Assembly: GCF_000003815.2 (NCBI RefSeq)
Contig: NC_049989.1
Location: 6,068,966 to 6,132,965, forward strand
Source of the DNA: Branchiostoma floridae
Lineage: Eukaryota; Chordata; Leptocardii; Amphioxiformes; Branchiostomatidae
Length of the DNA stretch: 64,000 bases
Direction: 5' to 3'
Part shown: piece after piece, positions 56,529 through 64,000 of the stretch
How the letters are laid out: each line of letters starts with the position of its first letter
Numbering within the stretch: position 1 is the first letter of the stretch
Notes under the pieces: model-generated
What the model saw: only the letters and a program-made list of their open reading frames with translations
The model's database searches: none
Told to the model about the DNA's origin: nothing
Translations under genes and position numbers: made by a program

Positions 56529-59500
56529 ATGGACCGCTACCATGTCCTGGAGTGCATCGGTGAAGGGTCATTTGGGAAAGTATACAAGGGGAGAAAGAAG
56601 TATACTGGGCAGGTAAGTCAATAAATTATTTGTTGTTGTTGTTATAATTTGCTGGTACAATTTTTGCACACTTACACAGATAACGTTACTAGTAGCTCAT
56701 GCTTTCATAACAAGTTGTAAATCACGATCCCTGCACCAAAGTGGGGTGTTGTATAAACTTGAGTTGTTTGTGAGAAAAACAAACAAACATGCAATTGATT
56801 TTATTACAGGTAATTTCAAATACATTGTGTCCATCCAAAAGCACCACATCCATTTTGTAGAGAAGACCTCCAGAAGGAAGATATTTTCTGTAGTCATAAA
56901 GAACAATGTTTATCTCTGCCTCTGGACCCGATGTCTGACACACTTTTGACATCCCTCATCATACAGGTGGTAGCCTTGAAGTTCATCCCCAAGGTGGGCC
57001 GTCCTGAGAAAGAGCTGCGGAACCTCCGGCGTGAGATAGAGATCATGCAGCACCTCCACCACCCCAACATCATCGAGATGCTCGACAGCTTTGAAACTCC
57101 AAAGGAGGTGAAAATCAAAAGTTCATTACATTTTTTAAAGGAAAATTAACATTTGCTAAATTGTAGTTGTGCTTTAAGCTGTGAATACTAGTATTTTGAT
57201 AATCTCTTGAATTAGCTGATTACTAGCCTGTGTTTACACAATCTCTTGCTGGCTGGGATTTATGGCCCGAGGGGGGGTGGCCACTGTCGGGCTGGCCGCT
57301 AGGAGCACAACTTTAGTCAGGCTAGCTGATTATCTTTGCCAGGAAGGTTATGTTTCTGGTGTGTGAGTGTTTGTGTGTGTGTGTTTGTGAAAATCACAAC
57401 TTGAGAAGCCTTGGATGGATCCAGATGATACATGTGGGATGGGAGAACAAAGGTCAAGTTTGATAATGGGCCTCCCTGTGGCTCTATAAAGTACTGCAGC
57501 CAAACTCCCATTTTTGATATCTTGTTTCAAGGTACTGCTACATGCCAACTTGCAGACGCAAAGATTACAGGATTTGGGGAATGTAGTCATGATTTTTAGC
57601 AATTTTTAAAAATCATTTGATTATCTTTTGACTTTCCTTTCTGAGTTAAAAGAAAGCGATCATCCTCTACAAATTGAAGCCGGTAGATACACCCGAACTC
57701 CTCCAAATGATAGATTATGTATGTTTTGTGATAAGAACTATAGGTATATAGAAGATGAAACGCACTTTCTTCTAGAATGCTCACTGTATAAAGATATACG
57801 CAATACCTTTGTTAATAGTACTACGCTTGCAAAACAGAAATATGCACAACTAACAAAAGAAGACTTTTTCAAATATATAATGACATCAGTTAACTATGAT
57901 TTGATAGAAGAACTCTGTAAGTTCGTCTTCACATGTTTTAAGAAGAGGGAGGAAGCATGTAGAAATATAGTCGTAAGTAGAACATAGAATAGCTTACTTA
58001 TCAGACTCTTTGTATGCGACTTACTGCATTTAGCCCTAGGAGGGCATGAATATGCAATAAACTTCATTGTCATTGTCATTGTCATTGTCATTGTCATTGT
58101 TAAAAGATCTATGAACAAAATTTCTAACATATCCAACTTATCAAAAATCAAAGCTTTATTGAAATGAAGGCAAAATTGTGACTCAGATTATGAATCTCTG
58201 AACACACAAAAAAACACCCCATCAAAAAGAGGGGTCAAGCTTTGGGCGTGGGTTCGTGATAGCAGCCATTACAGGATAAGCCTATCTGATGTCAACACAA
58301 CACAGTTAGGTTTTTATATTGAAGTGAACGTCTATCGCTAATCATCAGCCACGATTAGACACCACACGCCCTCCGGACCCCTCCGACTATCCATTGCTTT
58401 CAAACAGTCTTTTATACACAAGAAAAGATCAGGCAACAGGGTTTATGGTATTATGGCATGTGTGTCAAACAGCTGATATCACTTCCAATTTTAATATCTA
58501 TATCTTGCAGATGTTATAAATGCATAATAGTTGTTGTTAAGAACATTTTAAGTTAATGATTTGATGGTAGGAAGTAAGAAAACTCACGTGAAACAGGAAC
58601 TTCAAAGGGAACATTGCCTAATGCATAAATTATGGCATGAAATTGGCATACACTGTAAGTCTGCTTACTTTTGCAAGGTCAAATTCAATGTTCCAAGTAA
58701 CTGTTGACAAATAATTCAAAGAAAGATACCCTGTATACACAATCAGGCAAATCTTCTCATAGGTTTTTGAAAATTGATGTTCAAAATATAATTGTATACA
58801 ATAATGTACTGTTCATCTTTTATGCAGATAAGATGCATACTACTTACAACTCACTACTTATTCAATATTTCTACTGTTAGTGTTACAATTTTCCCATATA
58901 CAATGTACATGTATCAGGTACAAAAGATGCTTAATGGTATATACCTATTACTGAACAGTGATAAGAGTGAGTATTTGCAGGAGGTAGTCATAGACTAAGC
59001 CTGATAGACTCCTCTGCCAAAGATAACAGTGCAGTTTGTGAGGGCCTGAATGCCTGACTACCATATTTGCATGAGCAGTAGTCCCTAGTTACAGTTAAAC
59101 ATGCCTGGTTTGGATTCCTGTAAGTCTACCCCTGCTCCCCATCTGCTCGGGGTTAGTAAAGATCAACCTTATCTCTATATACTGCACAACTGTTAACATG
59201 TTGGGCTGCCACAGTGTTATGTGTACCAGAGAAGGTTTTAAAACTATTGCCTACATGTAGAAAGGTGTTAGATATTTTCGATTTTGTTTAGAATACATTG
59301 ATGACTTGAAACTAGTGATGAATTTTGGTAAAGCTTTTTTAACAGATCTAACATTCTAAGTCATCTGTCTCTAGTAATACTGCACAAAGCAGATTTATCA
59401 GTTCAAAGTTTGGAATATGTGAGTCAGTGTGTGCCATATTTTAGCCATGTAATAGTAGAATTGTTTTGTCAGCATTTAAAAAGAATATTTTATGATTTTG

Positions 59501-62500
59501 TGGTTTTCAGGTGGTAGCTGTCACAGAGTATGCAGAGGGAGAGCTGTTCCAAATCCTAGAGGATGATGGGAACTTACCAGAGGAACAAGTTAGTGTTTTT
59601 CGTACCTAAAAAGTATATGAAACCTACTTAGAAAGAAAAATGGTTACCGTAATGATTTCAAAATCATGAATTTTTTATTTGCATAGCAACTAATATATTC
59701 AAAAATTGATGAAGGAAGAGTTAGTACCAAGGAAGTTGTAAATCCCTTTTCCCCTGTGCAGGTCCAGTCCATTGCGAGTCAGCTCATCTCAGCCCTGTAC
59801 TACCTGCATGCACACCGTATCTTACACAGGGACATGAAGCCTCAGAACATTCTACTGGGGAAGGGAGGGGTGGTCAAACTCTGTGACTTTGGGTAAGTAA
59901 TACTAGTACATTTGTAGTATCTCTTGGTCAGCTGAGATGTGTTGAGAGTGATACTAATATTACTATGTGTTATCTGACTGGAAAACCTTGTGATGCAAAA
60001 TAATATTGTCTGTTCTGTTGTTATAGATTTGCAAGAGCCATGAGTATCAACACACTTGTTCTGACTTCAATAAAGGTAACATTTTCATAATATGTCCATC
60101 CCACTGACAGTTATTTCCTGGGTATCATTGCCCAGAATAATTATTTTAGATGCCTTACACATAGTTCTTTATTCTTCATTTACACAAGCTGTTCTACTGT
60201 CAATTGATGGAGGTTGGACACCTAGGTAGTAAGACGCACAGTACAGAAGATACCAAAGCAACTAGGTTTTGTTAGTGGTCAGTCAGAGGTCGCATCCACT
60301 ATCTTTTGCTAGTCACTAACGAACTTTTTACTGTCAGAATCTAAATACAATGTGGGTTTTCCTCAATTTGTTTTGCACTAAATTGAAGATCCTAAGGTTA
60401 GGGTTGAGTAAGGAACGTATCTGACGAATTTTATTTGTTCCAGGGCACACCACTGTACATGTCTCCTGAACTTGTAGAAGAGAAGCCATACGACCACAAT
60501 GCTGACTTATGGTAAGGAAGTACCAAGAACAGTACAGCAATTCTTGATGTCCTATTCAGTACCAAGGACAGTGTAGTATCGTTACTACAGTGACGCTAAT
60601 ATTTTAGTAGATAACATTGACTCCCAATTTTAACATAGATTTTTTTGTTTGTTACTAGCGGGTATTGGTGTAACTAACATCATGGTCTTGTCCGTCTCTT
60701 CCAGGGCTCTTGGCTGTATCCTGTATGAGTTGTTTGTGGGCCAACCCCCCTTCTACACAAATAGTATCTTCCAGCTTGTCAGTCTCATCATCAAGGATCC
60801 CGTCAAGTGGCCCAAAAACATGAGCCCTGAGTTCAAGGTCAACATCAAATGTTTTTTCTGACTTGTCTCTGTGTCTATCATGTTTTTGCAGTGCAGTTTC
60901 TGTATGTTCTGCCAGAGGGCACTTACTGTCTGTATGAGTCTACTGTCTCTAAATGCTCTGTGATTGAACATGCTGCAGCTTTGTTACATTTCATGCCACA
61001 TAAGAAAAGAATCCTCTTGTAGGTATTGAAGTAATATATATTATTCACACTCATCATCATCGTCATCTTCACTGCGATGCAGTGTTCGCTAAGGACACTG
61101 AGCGGTCCTAAGTCTGATATCAGTATGGTATAGTGACTCAACTTTAATACATTCAAAAGCTCAACATTGAGCAATTCTTATTTGTCACAATGTAGTATGT
61201 CATTATTTTCTTTGGTACTACAGGGATTTTAATATTTTACAATTTTTTCCCCCAGAATTTTCTGCAGGGACTCCTTGTAAAGGACCCCAAGAAGCGGCTG
61301 ACCTGGCCTGCACTACTGCACCATCCCTTTGTGAAGGAGGGAGTTGTTGGTATGACAGGAGAAAATGAATCTCAAGTTCATTGGAATATATCTCCATTTT
61401 GCAGCAGAATTTTAAGACTACTGCTCATGAGATTTCTTGCTCGGAGTTTAAATTTCTGTCAAATAAAGCAAAAAAAACTGCAGCTCAATAATTTTAGGGG
61501 CTTGTAAGTTGTAGATGTCCAAATTTTTCTTCTTTTCTGCACCAACTAAACACCAACTTTACACATTAGCACTTAACAAGTTCACATACATTTTATACCT
61601 AGTAGTGGCACACATTTATCTGTCAATCTGTAGAGGCAATGGCTACTGATCAATCATAGGTAATACAACATGTAGATGCAAATCTAACTTTTTGGAAGAA
61701 CAAGACCCTGACTTTAAAACCCACTTGTTCAGTTCTTGAGGAAACCAAGAAGCTGACAGCTGCTGAGATGCCCTTTACGGAGGAGCCTCCTCCCGAGGTG
61801 CAGGCTGCCAAGGCCAAGGCTGTGAAGGAGCAGACCAAAAAGACTGGACAGTCTAAGATCCTCAGCAAGGCCAGGGAGAAACGCAGAGAGGAGAAGGCTA
61901 AACCTGTCTCTGTAAGTCATGATGGCTGAGGGTATCAGGTTCTTCTCCTATTTAACACTGGTGTAGCATGATAGCAAGGATGAAAGAAATTAAGGATGAG
62001 GGGGTTTTGATTATCTTTGATAGCAGAGGTACATATATATCAAATACTGTCAGTAACTGAACATTTATTATAAATCTTTTTGATTTGTACACTTAGTAAT
62101 CTCATTTGAATGCTCATTCTCGGTTTCTATCTCAGTGGCTCTTTATTCAATAAAGAAAAGAAACATACTGTCAAGCAAAAGCAAAGACCTTTTTTCCATT
62201 TTTGTTCAATCTCGCTCATAAATGGTGAGGCTCTTAAAAATCATTATGGATATTTTATGTCAGTGTTTTTAAAAAAAATTTTCAGGACAAGCCTGATGGA
62301 TATTTTTTTGTACGTGTTTTTTTTTCAGGACAAGCCTGATGGGAAGGGAGAGGCCTGGTCCAAACAGCAGGGCCCTGAGAAGGGTGCAGGAAGCACTCCA
62401 ACAAAGGCTCCACGTGTTACCCCTGCTAACCCTGCATTGGGGGCAAAGGTGAAAGGTCAGCCAGCAGCAGAAGACGACTGGGAAACTGGTAGTAAAGGCA

Positions 62501-63852
62501 AACCTGTCACCCCAAGGTCAGTGTCATAGACACACAAATACAGATGTTTTACAATAATTGACTATTTTTGTATTGCCAATACTTTTACATCATTATCTAA
62601 ACATTCTCCCTCCCTAGCTTTCAATATCCAATGTCATTATTACAAGCTGGTCCAGAAAATCTGTGGAACTAGTCACTACCTATACAATATTAACTTCCTA
62701 ATAAAGAAGTCCTGAATGTGTTCCATGTCTCAACAGGGCAGACCGAATCAGCCATGACTATGCCAGAGAGGAGGACATCGCTGCACAGAAGGCTGCGGCA
62801 GCGGCCAAGGAGAAGGAAAAGAAGGCTAAGAAGAGCTTCGAGAATGTCAACTTGGAGAGCGAGGTGAGATACTATTCCTCGTTTGTTGTAAGAGTGGAAT
62901 ACCGATGTAGTCAATAATCACAAGGCACCAAATTGAATGTGGTCAGTAGGTTGTGGGTAATATAGTATGGTTTACATGTAGATGAAATCTGTATCTAGTC
63001 TAATATGTTAAATATTGGATTCACCCATTCAGATGCCTGCTATCTTTGCACATTATGGAGTCATTACATCAACCTTACCTTCAAATATCCTGGCTTAATA
63101 CTTACATTTTACTGCATATGTATCTGTATTTGTATTCTTGTCTTGTATGTTTTAATATTTTTGCTGACCATTGATTTGGGCTGAGTGCCTGAAATAAAGC
63201 TGAAATAAATTTTCCAGGAGCTGGACAGTGATGATGAGTGGCAGCAGTTCATCGAGGCGACGGAGCCGTCCAACATGCAGCTGACCGCGCCCATGACTCT
63301 GCTGCAGGACGACAACTTCGCCTCCAGGATCTCTGCACGGCTGCAGGCGTCTGGACAACAGGTGTGGGGATTAACGCTAGCTCACCTTTATTTGTGGGAT
63401 AATCTATATCTGTTGTTTTTAAAATAAAGATTATTTAGGAATATCAAGTGGATGGACTCAATTACTATTTATTTCAATTTGCAGTATTTTCAAAATATAG
63501 CAGTTTCAAACCGCCGTCCGCCAATGTGATATCCCCAAATGTTTTAAAAACAATGGATTTAGGTAACAGATTAAAGTGAATTCACATTACATTTAACTGT
63601 TCTGTATCTGTCTTGTATAGCCTTTATAACCGACCTTCAGTATAACACACCAGCTTCACAGGCACTCCACAGGAGCTGATTAAATAACATGTACATCAAT
63701 CAGTGTGTCACATATTTAAATCTTTGGTCATCAAACTCCAGGAGTAATTACATTAATGATGTTCCCTGCCAGGTGTTGGAAGGGATGTTGGAGGGAGCGT
63801 CCAGACTCAGGCCTGTCCTCAGGGTCATCTGTAACCTACTGGCCACTAAATG
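56529..63852 (+). CDS. STK36: serine/threonine kinase 36 (Fused), 5' part
   Basis: Thirteen exons are seen: 56529-56612, 56967-57107, 59511-59588, 59762-59892, 60027-60075, 60444-60511, 60705-60837, 61256-61349, 61733-61911, 62329-62516, 62737-62863, 63218-63361 and 63773-63852. They give 498 codons plus two bases before the gene leaves the window; human STK36 has 1315 residues. The kinase domain (1-~255) is complete: [11 protein letters not shown] loop, VALKF with the catalytic Lys, [41 protein letters not shown] and a final [27 protein letters not shown] is typical of Fused. Next comes a Lys/Glu/Pro-rich linker and [15 protein letters not shown] before the start of the helical region. Fused kinases act in Hedgehog signalling in flies and in central-pair assembly of motile cilia in mouse. 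Confidence 0.95.
57340..57530. repeat. GT-rich low-complexity and possible dispersed repeat
   Basis: GGAAGGTTATGTTTCTGGTG is followed by an imperfect GT run and then a non-coding stretch ending near CTCTATAAAGTACTGC. It lies in STK36 intron 2 beside the LINE fragment. Repeat status is a guess from its layout. Confidence 0.3.
57628..58101 (+). mobile_element. 5'-truncated LINE 3' end with (ATTGTC)n tail
   Basis: The open frame at 57628-57987 carries the C-terminal zinc-finger pattern of non-LTR reverse transcriptases: [23 protein letters not shown], then [13 protein letters not shown]. Downstream lie AATAAA and a tandem CATTGT/ATTGTC array (58065-58101), a microsatellite tail of the kind some LINE clades end with. 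The remainder of the element is absent. It sits in sense orientation in STK36 intron 2. Confidence 0.8.
62286..62349 (+). repeat. duplicated 3' splice site at STK36 exon 10
   Basis: TTTTCAG/GACAAGCCTGATGG occurs twice, with exon starts at 62286 and 62329, 43 bp apart. The downstream copy keeps the reading frame ([10 protein letters not shown]). The upstream one shifts frame and meets TGA within the second copy. Confidence 0.75.
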
Positions 63853-64000
63853 GTAAGTTATCAGTGTATAACATGTAACAAACATTGGTTTATATTTATG
63901 AAGATATAGCATACTTTTATTCAACAACAATGATAAGACAACCTGTCTTGCACATAGCTATTATAACTTGTCTTATTCTGTATAAGTATGACTGTGAATA

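Noticed and set aside
57894-58151. Minus-strand open frame with a Met-Thr repeat
   Set aside because: It is the reverse translation of the ATTGTC tail of the LINE fragment.

Overview
The window is eukaryotic nuclear DNA. The genes are split by GT-AG introns, with poly(A) signals, tRNA-derived SINEs, fold-back elements and animal-specific genes. Protein products resemble deuterostome orthologues closely (a 307-residue PPP4C, a 425-residue flotillin-2, STK36/Fused, RSPH14, SIRT4, ELMO). Compact gene spacing and many small palindromic elements fit an invertebrate chordate, most likely amphioxus (Branchiostoma). The species call is inference; I could run no search.

Layout, left to right. 0.3-5 kb: two tandem minus-strand copies of a secreted DsbA-like thioredoxin-fold gene. 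The left copy is a truncated pseudogene; the right copy is intact in five exons. 5.4-5.9 kb: two 139-bp direct repeats flanking a dispersed 221-bp unit. 6.1-19.6 kb: flotillin-2 (+, nine coding exons), carrying a 1.8-kb hAT-like transposon and a minisatellite that copies one of its own splice donors. 19.7-22.1 kb: a small minus-strand gene for an unrecognised secretory-pathway protein ending in HDDL. 22.9-32.1 kb: PPP4C (+, eight coding exons). 33.8-38 kb: a second PPP4C copy on the minus strand, tail to tail with the first, with an open reading frame but two substituted catalytic residues. 38-42 kb: gene-poor, rich in one fold-back element family. 42-46.4 kb: an intron-poor ELMO (+). 46.5-48.3 kb: SIRT4 (-). 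49.2-50.1 kb: MRPS23 (-), head to head with MRPL37 (+, 50.5-52.7 kb). 53.6-55.8 kb: RSPH14 (-), head to head with the 5' part of STK36/Fused (+, 56.5 kb to beyond the window end).

Genes that may work together: MRPS23 and MRPL37 both encode mitochondrial ribosomal proteins and share a 383-bp intergenic promoter region. RSPH14 (radial spoke) and STK36 (needed for motile-cilium central-pair assembly in mouse) share a roughly 0.7-kb region holding a TCTCGCGAGA palindrome. SIRT4 is also mitochondrial. The most notable observation is the inverted PPP4C duplicate: it keeps the fold and most active-site motifs, but has GNIHG for GDIHG and SPGGAG for SPRGAG, so it is predicted to be a pseudophosphatase or a strongly impaired enzyme.
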